Both the position numbers and the translations under genes were made by a program. From Spirulina major PCC 6313 (lineage in GTDB: Bacteria; Cyanobacteriota; Cyanobacteriia; Cyanobacteriales; Spirulinaceae): a stretch of 64,000 nt of DNA. Below the pieces are notes generated by a model that had not been told where the DNA came from, did no database searches, and worked only from the letters and a program-made list of their open reading frames with translations. Below, piece after piece: positions 6,000-14,540 of the stretch (position 1 is its first letter; each line of letters begins with the position of its first letter). The stretch covers positions 2,689,840-2,753,839 of the forward strand of contig NZ_KV878783.1 in assembly GCF_001890765.1 (NCBI RefSeq), read 5' to 3'.

Positions 6000-8573
6000 C
6001 TACTTTTTCCCTCTAACATATTTCATCTTTAAGGATGATTTGAAAAGGCGACCAACACGAAGTTGCCCTGGATAATCTGGACGGTCTTCAAACATTCCTA
6101 CGTTTTTCATTCTCTCAATTGCAGTTCTAATGTCTCTTTTATCTATGTTCACCTTGGAAGTAAGTTCTGAGACACATTCATCTAACTTAAATGGTGTCTT
6201 TAGACCTTCAAAAGCATCTAACAATGCCTTAATTCTTGTTTGATTCTCAGAAAAATCATCTGACAAGCTTACCAAATAATTTAATTCAGACTGAAGTTGA
6301 CTGAGATATTCTCTAGATGCTGCTTCATGAGCAATAAAGATAAGACTTTGACTGATCTTTCCCCCTTCGGTTTGCGATCCTTGGAAAGAACCAACATCAG
6401 TTGGCTGAGGATCAGCAATTACTTGAAGAAATTTATCAAAAACTCGTGGATAATACCTCAATTTATCACTGGTACTAATTTCAGGTCGATCACTTGCGCT
6501 ATCAGCAAAATACGTTTTGAGAAATGTTTTTGTCGCGAGATTATTTCTACGTATTTTTTCAGGAAAGGCTTTCATCAAAAGGATTTCACAATCCTCAGTT
6601 GGTAGAGAACCTTTAAGAATATCAGTTCTATTTTCTTCTATGTCTTCAACCAAGCTTGGAAACTGTTCCTTATACCACTGAATTCGAGATATCCGCGACA
6701 AAATGAAGTTGAAGATTTTTTGTGTATCCCAACTTAAATATAGACTTTTACCATGAAGCTGTTGTTCAATGTTTTGGAAGCCTCGTCCTACTAAATCACT
6801 TCTTATAAAAAGTTTGAGATGTATGTACTTAGATAGCCTGGAATCTGTTTCAACAGTTTGTATAAACCGGAAAAGGGCTTCAGCATAAGTAAAAATCAGC
6901 TTGGCGTTAAACGCTGTTTCAAGACCATCGATTAAAAAAGTGCGTTTAGAGTTTCCCTCTATTTTTTCAAGAATTCGCAAAATTGGATCATCACTTGTAG
7001 GTTGCTCCATCTCTTGAGAAAACAACCTTCTTAGCTCATCAGTAGATGTTTCAGGTACATCAATCGCAGCAGATAGTAGATGCCACCATAATTTTTCAGG
7101 AGTGTCTTTATATAATTCTGCTGCTCTTGTTAGTTCTGGACTAGGAGACTTTAATCCTTTATCATCTCTACTGTTTGAGTCAACTAACAGTGGTTCACCA
7201 ACCCCAGCTTTTGAAAGCTCTCGAAGTAAGCGAGTCTTACCTGTTCCCTTACGCCCTAAAACATAGGAAATTGAATTGTTAGGAACACTGAGTTCTCGAA
7301 GAGCTTCTGTCTGAATTAAGTCGCCTTCATCAGATGCACCACTTGGACTGAGTAATAAAGTATTTTCGGCAATATTTTCAGTTGTTTTATAGCTAACATT
7401 AAGAATACTACGAAGCTTGTTGAGTGATTCAATGCTCAGACCAGATAACTGATTCTTCTCTGGTAGTCTGCTCTGCCTGAAAGCGCTATCATACGACCAG
7501 ACAATCCAATGATCTTCAAGCTCAACAGAAGAAATTTCTGCCTCTTCTTCAAAACTGTCTGAGATTTCGGCAGCTTCAGAGATTGCTTCAGCAAGAATAT
7601 CTAACAGCGAATCAATCTGCATATTATTCCGCTGCCTGTATGAATCTAAATTTTCATCATCTGGCTTCCATGAAACAAAAACACCAGGATTGGCAGAGTT
7701 AGTTCGGAGGACTGATTTTATAAATTGTTCAGCAGGTCGCCACTGTTCATCAAGACGAACACAAACAACTGTCGGACCAAGAAGTGTATTCATCCAAGGT
7801 AAGGTTACTGGTGAAAGTCCTGATCTGTGATCTATTAATAGAGCGTCATATTTCTTCTCTATTGCAAATTCTACAATCCGTTTAGCAGCATCCTCAATGA
7901 TCATAGGTTCTAGCGCACACCGAAGAGCAAATGCAGATGCGTCAATATCAAATTCTGCTGACTTTGGTCTACAAGCCAATAAATCTACATATCCACTTCC
8001 TTCGGGTGTCCTAACACGTTCAGGAATAATATCGGATGTAGATTGAATAACCCCTAAGAGAGTACCAGATAAAGTTCGAGAAGTTCGAGCGTAGAGTATA
8101 TCAAGAGAGGGAGCTTCAATATCGCTATCAACTACAAGAACTTTCCATCCATCTTCTGCCAGAGTAGTTGATAGAAGTCCAAGAAGGGTTGAACGAGCTT
8201 GCCCACCCTTGTAGCCATAAAAGTGAATAACTTTAATTCTTGTAGATGGCTCTTCTGTAGAACTTGTTTCTTTTAATTCCTGATCGATGAGAGCACTCAA
8301 CCAATGGTGTCCTCGATCTTTATTATCAGGATATTCTTCTAAAAATTCATCAGCAGTAAGTAAACGCAACGAAAGTAAGGAATTTCGTAAGATCCTTCGT
8401 AGTTCTGCCACGCTAATTTTGATCGAACGGCAGAAATCCAGTTCACGCTCATCTAGTTCTAGCTCAGTAAATCTAGAGGATATACATATTAGATGAACAT
8501 ATGGAAATCGAAATACTGTTTTGATTTCACCAACTTTCTTTGCTGCTCTTAGCAGCTGATTTGCATTCATCAT
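6000..8573 (-). CDS. Two-P-loop NTPase: KGG (MinD/ParA-like) domain plus STAND/AAA-like domain
   Basis: 857 residues. About 1-100: a small N-terminal domain (FPYVHLICISSRF...LLTADEFLEEYP) that I cannot assign. About 113-300: a SIMIBI-type ATPase with deviant Walker A YKGGQARST (121-129) and VLVVDSDIEAPSLDIL, the signature of the KGGxGR NTPases found in bacterial conflict systems. About 420-620: a second ATPase with P-loop GRKGTGKT (440-447) and a Walker-B-like RTFLIDGLETAF. The last 90 residues look like a winged helix (VNIDKRDIRTAIERMKNVGMF...). Its start overlaps the stop of the upstream gene (ATGA), giving a two-gene operon. The region is visibly more AT-rich than the flanking core genes, a sign of transfer. 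Function unknown; a defence role is inferred from domain architecture and cassette context. Confidence 0.75.
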   Translation of the reverse strand: MMNANQLLRAAKKVGEIKTVFRFPYVHLICISSRFTELELDERELDFCRSIKISVAELRRILRNSLLSLRLLTADEFLEEYPDNKDRGHHWLSALIDQELKETSSTEEPSTRIKVIHFYGYKGGQARSTLLGLLSTTLAEDGWKVLVVDSDIEAPSLDILYARTSRTLSGTLLGVIQSTSDIIPERVRTPEGSGYVDLLACRPKSAEFDIDASAFALRCALEPMIIEDAAKRIVEFAIEKKYDALLIDHRSGLSPVTLPWMNTLLGPTVVCVRLDEQWRPAEQFIKSVLRTNSANPGVFVSWKPDDENLDSYRQRNNMQIDSLLDILAEAISEAAEISDSFEEEAEISSVELEDHWIVWSYDSAFRQSRLPEKNQLSGLSIESLNKLRSILNVSYKTTENIAENTLLLSPSGASDEGDLIQTEALRELSVPNNSISYVLGRKGTGKTRLLRELSKAGVGEPLLVDSNSRDDKGLKSPSPELTRAAELYKDTPEKLWWHLLSAAIDVPETSTDELRRLFSQEMEQPTSDDPILRILEKIEGNSKRTFLIDGLETAFNAKLIFTYAEALFRFIQTVETDSRLSKYIHLKLFIRSDLVGRGFQNIEQQLHGKSLYLSWDTQKIFNFILSRISRIQWYKEQFPSLVEDIEENRTDILKGSLPTEDCEILLMKAFPEKIRRNNLATKTFLKTYFADSASDRPEISTSDKLRYYPRVFDKFLQVIADPQPTDVGSFQGSQTEGGKISQSLIFIAHEAASREYLSQLQSELNYLVSLSDDFSENQTRIKALLDAFEGLKTPFKLDECVSELTSKVNIDKRDIRTAIERMKNVGMFEDRPDYPGQLRVGRLFKSSLKMKYVRGKK

Positions 8574-8974
8574 AGACTTATTCCCCTACTGATAAGGCTA
8601 GTCTTAATATCCTTTATGATTTCTAAGGCTTCTTTTAATTGGCTGTCTGTAGATTTTCCAGGAAAATCAGTTTCATGCCTTAAATATCTGATATCAGGGT
8701 AACGGTTAGCATCAACATTAACCTCAGATCCATCTCTGTGAGTGCAGTATAAAACGGAGAGCTTAGATTCTAGTTGTGTCCCTAGAGAAGTTTCGCCCAG
8801 ATCAGTAGTCAGCCAATCGATGATACAGTGTCCCCTTTTCCATGAACCAGATTGATGGAAGTGATCTTTTATCGCAAGCTCTAGCACTATTAAGGAGCAG
8901 TAGAGACATAAAAGAGGATTACTAGGATTCGACCCCCCAACCTTGAAGGATTGTTGATTGTAGCTGTGAGGCAT
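8570..8974 (-). CDS. Small HEPN-like protein, operon partner of the KGG NTPase
   Basis: From the ATG at 8974 the protein has 134 residues; a TTG at 9004 would add ten. An early helix LLCLYCSLIVLELAIKDHF and a late ANRYPDIRYLR...STDSQLKEALEIIKDIKTSL resemble the first and last helices of HEPN proteins, where RYPD and a terminal A..I...I helix are common. The canonical RNase motif Rx4-6H is not evident (RYLRH is only R-x3-H), so it may be a non-catalytic or divergent HEPN. It overlaps the NTPase gene by 4 bp. Alternative: an unrelated helical effector. The assignment rests on pattern resemblance only. Confidence 0.45.
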   Translation of the reverse strand: MPHSYNQQSFKVGGSNPSNPLLCLYCSLIVLELAIKDHFHQSGSWKRGHCIIDWLTTDLGETSLGTQLESKLSVLYCTHRDGSEVNVDANRYPDIRYLRHETDFPGKSTDSQLKEALEIIKDIKTSLISRGISL

Positions 8975-9138
8975 AGTAATTAGAACAAGAATTTGAACCG
9001 GCAACTCAGAGAGGCTGTCTGGTATTAATTATAACCACTGAATAGCTTGGGCTATGACAGCGCACGTATTTTGAACTAGTCAATCTCTCACTCTCGTCAA
9101 CAATCTTCAAACTACTGTCCTCACCAGGATATGAAGCA

Positions 9139-9278
9139 GCCCAACTATGAATTATACGGATTTTTTCCATCTAATCACCCGTATAGAGATTTTCTTAAGA
9201 TTTCATCTGCATAACACCCCAAGAGAGGGGATTATACGGAAATTTTCCGTATAATCCCCGTATGAGCGTTTTATACGG
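9139..9278. promoter_or_regulatory. Presumptive attI/intI control region with TATACGG repeats
   Basis: The stretch holds six copies of TATACGG or its complement CCGTAT(A): about 9153, 9179, 9233, 9248, 9258 and 9272. Two of them form a perfect inverted repeat with 16-bp arms (GGGGATTATACGGAAA at 9227-9242 and its complement at 9244-9259) around one central base. GTTGGGC on the - strand (9145-9139) fits the GTTRRRY crossover consensus and would be the junction of attI with the first cassette. Integrase binding, repressor binding and intI autoregulation are all possible readings. Confidence 0.55.
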
Positions 9279-9292
9279 ATTTGTTTGTCCCG

Positions 9293-10267
9293 ATGAATAC
9301 TCCCCAACCGCCAAAGAAATTGTTAGACGTGGTTCGAGAGGTGATCCGCCTCAAACACTACTCCTACCGTACTGAGCAAACGTACATCGATTGGATTAAG
9401 CGGTACTTGCGCTTTCACAACAAGCGTCCCCCTCGCGAAATGGGCGTGCCAGAGATTCAAGAATTCCTGACTCATCTTGCAGTGGAAGGTCAAGTTGCCG
9501 CCTCAACACAGAATCAAGCCCTGAGCGCACTACTGTTCCTCTATCGAAATGTCCTTCAGATTGAGTTAGGCAATGTTCGAGATTTCTTGAAAGCCAAGCG
9601 CCCCAAACGGTTGCCCACTGTTCTCACCCCGGAAGAAGTCCAAAAAATAATTCAACATCTGACCGGAGTAGAGCGGCTGGTGATTCAATTGCTCTATGGC
9701 AGTGGCTTGCGCTTGGCGGAGGCGTTAAACCTGCGTATTAAAGACGTGGATTTTGCTCAGCACCAGTTCATCATCCGAGATACCAAAGGTAACGAAGACC
9801 GAGTGACCCCTTTGCCCCAAAGCGTACAAGCTCCTCTACAGATCCACCTCAAAAGCGCTCGTCAACTGCATCAACAGGATCTAGAGCGAGGGTATGGCTC
9901 TGTGTATCTGCCCTTTGCCCTGGCAAGAAAATATCCCAAGGCCGATCATGAATGGATTTGGCAATATGTGTTTCCGTCCTATTCGTTCTCTCAAGATCCG
10001 CGCTCAGGGGTAACGCAACGACATTATTTAAGCGAAAGCAAAATCCAGAAAACCTTAAAAAATGCAGTTAGACAATCAACTGTGGAGAAAAGAGTGAGTT
10101 GCCATACTTTTCGACATAGTTTTGCCACTCATCTTTTGCAAAGTGGCTATGACATCCGTACTGTTCAGGAATTGCTCGGACGTAAAGATGTGAAAACAAC
10201 GATGATCTATACCCATGTTCTCAATCGTGGGGGGCGTGGGGTTCAAAGTCCGCTGGATCGACTGTAA
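9293..10267 (+). CDS. intI: Integron integrase (IntI family tyrosine recombinase)
   Basis: 324 residues from the ATG at 9293 (a TTG at 9281 is also in frame). N-terminal core-binding domain: [24 protein letters not shown]...[18 protein letters not shown]. Catalytic domain: R in [15 protein letters not shown] in [20 protein letters not shown] for HxxR, the second histidine region [11 protein letters not shown] and nucleophile Tyr in [11 protein letters not shown]. The insert [19 protein letters not shown] is the additional IntI-specific segment that separates integron integrases from XerC/D. All catalytic residues are present. It is transcribed away from the cassette array, as usual. Confidence 0.93.
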   Translation: MNTPQPPKKLLDVVREVIRLKHYSYRTEQTYIDWIKRYLRFHNKRPPREMGVPEIQEFLTHLAVEGQVAASTQNQALSALLFLYRNVLQIELGNVRDFLKAKRPKRLPTVLTPEEVQKIIQHLTGVERLVIQLLYGSGLRLAEALNLRIKDVDFAQHQFIIRDTKGNEDRVTPLPQSVQAPLQIHLKSARQLHQQDLERGYGSVYLPFALARKYPKADHEWIWQYVFPSYSFSQDPRSGVTQRHYLSESKIQKTLKNAVRQSTVEKRVSCHTFRHSFATHLLQSGYDIRTVQELLGRKDVKTTMIYTHVLNRGGRGVQSPLDRL

Positions 10268-10306
10268 ACAGTCAGTCCTCGCTAAGTTCAGTAAACCGTA
10301 TTTTCT

Positions 10307-10505
10307 TCATGCCCAAACCCGCTTTAGTACCAGCGTAAACCCTGGCAAAATTGGATCTCCAGACAATGCGATTGGATGGTCTAACACCTCAACCGCTTGA
10401 CCCGGACGATAAATGTCCACCCGCTTGTTTTTCGGGTCAATCAACCAGCCCAACTGCGTCCCATTCTCTAGATATTCCTGCATCTTTGCTCGGAGTGCCT
10501 GGAGG
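10307..10505 (-). pseudogene. Uma2-family gene, 3' fragment (split by IS)
   Basis: The fragment encodes LQALRAKMQEYLENGTQLGWLIDPKNKRVDIYRPGQ..., the C-terminal third of a Uma2 protein, beginning exactly at the IS border. Joining codon LQ of the 5' fragment at 11828 to ALRAKM here restores a continuous Uma2 sequence after removing the IS and one copy of the 9-bp duplication. The frame shown by the raw sequence extends into IS DNA and is not native. Confidence 0.9.
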
Positions 10506-11827
10506 CTGGTTGACTGACAAAAGTTGAGAGTTAGAAGTCGAAGTCTTGACTGAGAGGGTTTTTCAGGGGTCGAGGTCATAACAGGGGAGCCAGCGTTCTA
10601 AGCTTAGATACCACTCAAAACAACGAACGCTGTGAAAAAAACTCCCCCCTCTACGATGCCTTAGCCCCTTGGCTGAGTCAATCGGTGTCCTGGGCACATC
10701 GGGCGCATCTGACCACCTGTGTGTGGATGGTAGCCGCCTTGATTCAGCGCGGTGAAGTCAACCTAACCCGCTGGCTACCCTACCTGCCTTGTCGTGGGCA
10801 CCAAGCTCAAAGCAAGCAACGTCGGGTCAGCCGCTGGCTACACAACAGTCGCATCAATGTCCATCGGCTGTACAAACCGCTGATTCAAGCAGCGCTTGCC
10901 ACTTGGAATGAGGACTGTTTGTATCTGAGCTTAGACACCTCAATGTACTGGGACAACTATTGCCTGGTGCGTTTGGCTGTGGTGCATCGAGGCCGAGCCT
11001 TAACCGTGGTGTGGCGAGTATTGGAACACAAAAGTGCCTCCATCGCTTTCAGCGACTATCGAGAGCTGCTCTACCAAGGCGCGAACCGATTGCCCCAAGG
11101 GGTGAAGGTGGTGTTGCTGGCCGACCGAGGCTTTGTCCACCTCAAGGCGATGCAGATGCTCAGTCAAGAGTTGGGCTGGCACTATCGCATTCGTCTCAAG
11201 CGCAACACCTGGCTCTGGCGGGCTGGTAAAGGCTGGCAGCAATTGAAAGACTTCCATCTCCAACGGGGGGAAGCCCTTTGTCTACACACCGTCAAACTCC
11301 ACAAGCAGGAGTGGTACGGACCGGTTCATGTTGCCCTTGGCTACAACAACATCAATGGTGAGTTTTGGGCAATCGTCAGTGATGAACCCACTAACCTACA
11401 GACGTTCCGCGAATATGGCTTGCGCTTTGATATCGAGGAAGCGTTTCTCGATGACCAATCTAGCGGTTGGAATCTCCAGAAATCAGAACTGCGCTCCGTC
11501 TGCGCTCTGTCTCGCCTCTGGTTCCTCCTCGCGGTCGCGACGCTCTATGTCACGGCTCAAGGGGTCGTGGTGGTGGAGTCCGGAGACCGTCGCCGGGTAG
11601 ACCCCCACTGGTTTCGTGGCAACAGCTATTTCCGCATCGGTTGGGACTGGATCAAAACCGCTTTGGAGCAAGGTTGGCAGCTCATTAGGACGGTCTGTTT
11701 TACCCAGGCTCGTGACCCTGAACCCGCTATGGCTTCTCGAAAACAACACGACCGTCGCACCTATCAAATCGAGTTCAACATACGCACATACCAGTATGAC
11801 CCTGACTAAGTTTTGTCAGTCAACCAG
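10506..11827 (+). mobile_element. IS4-family insertion sequence, 1322 bp
   Basis: Terminal inverted repeats CTGGTTGACTGACAAAA (left, from 10506) and its complement (right, to 11827) are flanked by a perfect 9-bp target duplication GCCTGGAGG (10497-10505 and 11828-11836). One transposase gene fills the element. The intact duplication and a clean split of the host gene indicate a fairly recent insertion. The same termini occur on the 215-bp MITE at 53782-53996. Confidence 0.93.
10685..11809 (+). CDS. IS4-family DDE transposase
   Basis: 374 residues from GTG at 10685; the in-frame open sequence continues upstream without an ATG/GTG/TTG, so the true start is uncertain and up to about 20 residues may be missing. 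RNase H-like catalytic core: D1 in LYLSLDTSMYWD, D2 in VVLLADRGFVHLKAM, and the Y-x2-R-x3-E-x6-K signature in EYGLRFDIEEAFLDDQSSGWNLQKSE, diagnostic of the IS4 family. The 9-bp target duplication agrees with IS10-like members. The gene appears intact and could mobilise the related MITE in trans. Confidence 0.9.
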   Translation: MSWAHRAHLTTCVWMVAALIQRGEVNLTRWLPYLPCRGHQAQSKQRRVSRWLHNSRINVHRLYKPLIQAALATWNEDCLYLSLDTSMYWDNYCLVRLAVVHRGRALTVVWRVLEHKSASIAFSDYRELLYQGANRLPQGVKVVLLADRGFVHLKAMQMLSQELGWHYRIRLKRNTWLWRAGKGWQQLKDFHLQRGEALCLHTVKLHKQEWYGPVHVALGYNNINGEFWAIVSDEPTNLQTFREYGLRFDIEEAFLDDQSSGWNLQKSELRSVCALSRLWFLLAVATLYVTAQGVVVVESGDRRRVDPHWFRGNSYFRIGWDWIKTALEQGWQLIRTVCFTQARDPEPAMASRKQHDRRTYQIEFNIRTYQYDPD

Positions 11828-12249
11828 GCCTGGAGGTTGTCGGTTTTAGAGCGCAACTCAATGACAAAATCCGGGCACAAGGGAATAAATCCATCCTGCT
11901 GTTCAGGAGTGAGGGCATCCCAGCGATCGCACCGTACCCAAGCCGCATCAGGAGAACGGTTCGCACCATTGGGGAGTGCAAATCCGGTGGACGAGTCAAA
12001 CGCTCGACCGAGAGTATCGTTCGCCTCAAACCAAACACTGAGTTGACCCGTGATGCTGAGGTTACGATGACCCGTATTGCCACCCGTGGGAGGATTCACA
12101 ATTAATTCTCCGGTTGCCGTTCTTTCAAGATGAAGGTCACGATTGGCCGCTGCCAGCAGAGCAAACTGCTCCAGTGTCACATGCAGGGTTAACGCCTGGG
12201 GAAGCTGGAGTTGGAGGGGTTGAGCGTGAGGGAGAGCTTGGATGACCAT
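11828..12249 (-). pseudogene. Uma2-family gene, 5' fragment (split by IS)
   Basis: The fragment starts with ATG at 12249: MVIQALPHAQPLQLQLPQALTLHVTLEQFALLAAAN..., then RSPDAAWV and CPDFVIELRSKTDNLQ, covering the Uma2 catalytic core up to the E and K residues. After DNLQ the frame runs seven codons into the IS (AWLTDKT) and stops. The truncated product lacks the last strands of the nuclease-like fold. Confidence 0.92.
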
Positions 12250-12300
12250 CGTTGCTGCGCAGGATTCACCACTGTTCTAGTCTAGCGGGCGTGGGTGGGT

Positions 12301-14310
12301 TTAATGGGTTGCCAATACACGCCACACCCGCAGCACTTCCGCCACTGTCCAGGCTTGGGCGATCGCACCACGGGGGGTAAAGGGGGCATCACCGTCGAAG
12401 ATTTCGCTGAGGCTGCCGACACAAGCGGCGTTGAGGTGGTGGAGCATTGGGGTGAGGAGGGCTTGGGCTTGGGCGCGATCGCCATAGACGGCGAGATGGG
12501 CTTGGACGTAGTGACCGAGGAGCCAACCCCAGACTGTGCCTTGGTGGTAGGAGCCGTCCCGTTGGAGGCGATCGCCCCCATAGATGCCCACATAGTCGGG
12601 ATGATTGGGGGCGAGGGAGCGTAAGCCGTGGGAGGTGAGGAGCGATCGCGCCACGGTATCGACGATTAATTTTTGTTCGCGGGGGAGTAACAGCGGCAAT
12701 CCCCCGATCGCCGAAAGTTGACTCGGCAGCGACACCGCAAAAATTTGGTTGGGGCGCAGGGTGGAATCATTGCCCGTCGGTGTGTCGAGCACATCGAAAC
12801 AATAGCCCGTTTGGTAGTTCCAAAACCGATTAAACCCGATTACTGTTTGTTGGGCCATCTCTTGATAGACCTGCACCGGTTCCCCCAACAATTGCCCGAA
12901 ATACTGCATGATCACGAGGGCGTTATACCAGAGGGCATTGACTTCGATGGGTTTACCGATGCGCGGCGTGACGACCCAATCATCCACCTTTGCATCCATC
13001 CAGGTGAGTTGTTCTCCCGGTTCTCCGGCGTAGAGCAGGCCGTCTTTGGGGTCAACCTTGATGCTGTAGCGCGTGCCGTGGATGTGCCAATCGATCACCT
13101 CCACGAGGGCGGGGAAGAGTTCGGCGATCAGGTCTTGGTCTTCGGTGTGGGTATAGTAGGCGCGGAGGGCCTCGAAGTACCAGAGGATTGCATCGACGGT
13201 GTTGTATTGGGGGGCGTTCGTGCCGTCGGGGAAGAGGTTCGGCAGCATCCCGTGGTCGAGGTATTGGGCGAAGGTGCGCAGGAGTTGACGGGCGATCGCC
13301 GGCCGTTCGGTGCTGAGGGTGAGGCCGGGTAGGCTGATCATCGTGTCCCGTCCCCAGTCGCCAAACCAGGGATACCCAGCGATCACCGTTTTGCCGTCGG
13401 GTTGGTCAGGGAGCGATCGCGCCACAATAAACTGATCCGCCGCCAAGATGAGGGGTTCAATCTCGGAACGATGGGGGAGGGGGAGCGATCGCCAAGGTTC
13501 AAGCACCTCCCGCTCGTAGGTTGTCCGTCGTTCCCAGGCGGCGGTGATGTTGAGGTCAGGGTTGGCGTTGGTGGTCAAAATCAAGGTGCAGGATTCCCCA
13601 GTTTGCAGCGTCACACTGACCAAGGCCGGATTGAGGTGATCTTCGGCATCGGTTAACCCCCGATACCGCTCTTGGGCCAGATCAAAATCCTGATGCCACG
13701 CGGGCCGAATCGACCACTGGGGCGCGGTCCCTTCGCTGGTCATCACGAGGGCGAATGGTGTCGCTCCCTGAAATGCCGTAATTTGTAAGCCCTGGTCGTG
13801 GGGCGTGATCTCCATCGGCCAATCGTCGGTGTGGGTATCGCCGTGGAAATCGCGGTAATTGACAAAGGGTTTTAATGTCAAGGCAACGGGTTCACTGGCA
13901 TGGCGGACGCTGTAGCGGATATAGGTCGTGTTTTGGCCCGGTTCCATCCAGATCCGTTGTTCGAGGCGCACATCGGCACAGGCATAACTCCAGACGGGGG
14001 TTGTGCCTTCGAGGTGAAATTGTTCGAGGTGGAGATAGCCGTGGGGGTCGATGGTTTGGTCGGCCCAGCGATTGGTGAAGAGGGGAAAGGTGTGGCCGCC
14101 GTATTGAATGCTGGTGTCTACCTTGCTGACCAAGAGGGTACGGCCTAGGGGCGGGTTGAGGGCGGCGATCAGCAGGCCATGGTAGCGACGGGTGAGCAGG
14201 CCGGCGATCGTGCCAGCGGCGAAACTGCCCGTGCCGTTGGTGACGAGCCATTCCCGCTGTTCAGCGATCGCTAATTCACCACATTCAGCGCGTCCAAATG
14301 CAATACCCAT
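12301..14310 (-). CDS. Amylo-alpha-1,6-glucosidase (glycogen debranching enzyme, GDE-C type)
   Basis: 669 residues from the ATG at 14310, chosen over an upstream in-frame start because AAGGAGA precedes it by the right distance and homologues begin MGIAFGR.CGELAIAEQREWLVTNGTGSFAAGTIAG. N-terminal half: glycogen-binding/beta-sandwich region. C-terminal half: (alpha/alpha)6 barrel with GYPWFGDWGRDTMISLPGL, FPDGTNAPQYNTVDAILWYFEAL and LYAGEPGEQLTWMDAKVDDWVVTPRIG, the conserved active-site stretches of archaeal-type debranching enzymes. Expected role: hydrolysis of alpha-1,6 branch points in glycogen. Family assignment is firm. Confidence 0.92.
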   Translation of the reverse strand: MGIAFGRAECGELAIAEQREWLVTNGTGSFAAGTIAGLLTRRYHGLLIAALNPPLGRTLLVSKVDTSIQYGGHTFPLFTNRWADQTIDPHGYLHLEQFHLEGTTPVWSYACADVRLEQRIWMEPGQNTTYIRYSVRHASEPVALTLKPFVNYRDFHGDTHTDDWPMEITPHDQGLQITAFQGATPFALVMTSEGTAPQWSIRPAWHQDFDLAQERYRGLTDAEDHLNPALVSVTLQTGESCTLILTTNANPDLNITAAWERRTTYEREVLEPWRSLPLPHRSEIEPLILAADQFIVARSLPDQPDGKTVIAGYPWFGDWGRDTMISLPGLTLSTERPAIARQLLRTFAQYLDHGMLPNLFPDGTNAPQYNTVDAILWYFEALRAYYTHTEDQDLIAELFPALVEVIDWHIHGTRYSIKVDPKDGLLYAGEPGEQLTWMDAKVDDWVVTPRIGKPIEVNALWYNALVIMQYFGQLLGEPVQVYQEMAQQTVIGFNRFWNYQTGYCFDVLDTPTGNDSTLRPNQIFAVSLPSQLSAIGGLPLLLPREQKLIVDTVARSLLTSHGLRSLAPNHPDYVGIYGGDRLQRDGSYHQGTVWGWLLGHYVQAHLAVYGDRAQAQALLTPMLHHLNAACVGSLSEIFDGDAPFTPRGAIAQAWTVAEVLRVWRVLATH

Positions 14311-14540
14311 GAGCGTTCTCCTTCCCTGAAGCGTTAAATAATAAACGTAATGCTGATCCGGTGAGCCGTCTCGGCGATCGGGAACAGCCCCCTTCAACTC
14401 ACTGTAGTTCACCACTAGCGGCCCAGGAACAACGGTCGGCAGAATTCGCCGATGTAAACCTTAATCACTGAATCTGGCACAGTGCCGAATTCGTGGGACA
14501 TAATAAACGGGTTAAGGCATACGGCACCAAAATCAAACCT

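Larger units (their letters stand above)
4839..10267. mobile_element. Integron: intI plus a divergent cassette array
   Basis: The element consists of an intact IntI-type integrase (9293-10267, +), a presumptive attI zone just upstream of it, and cassettes extending leftward: cassette 1 (about 9144-5804) with a two-gene operon, cassette 2 (about 5803-4845) with an inverted toxin-antitoxin pair. Candidate attC sites close both. The array may continue to about 3367 with a Uma2 gene and a core-binding-domain gene. Geometry (cassette side upstream of intI, attC polarity, R''/cassette-start complementarity) is as in known integrons; recombination activity is inferred. Confidence 0.6.

Noticed and set aside
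8920-8975. A tRNA 3'-end-like sequence (GGTTGGGGGGTCGAATCC on the - strand; the frame reads KVGGSNPS)
   Set aside because: The T-loop is off-consensus (GTCGAAT), and no anticodon or acceptor arm could be found. It lies inside the HEPN-like frame and is not called as a tRNA or attachment site.
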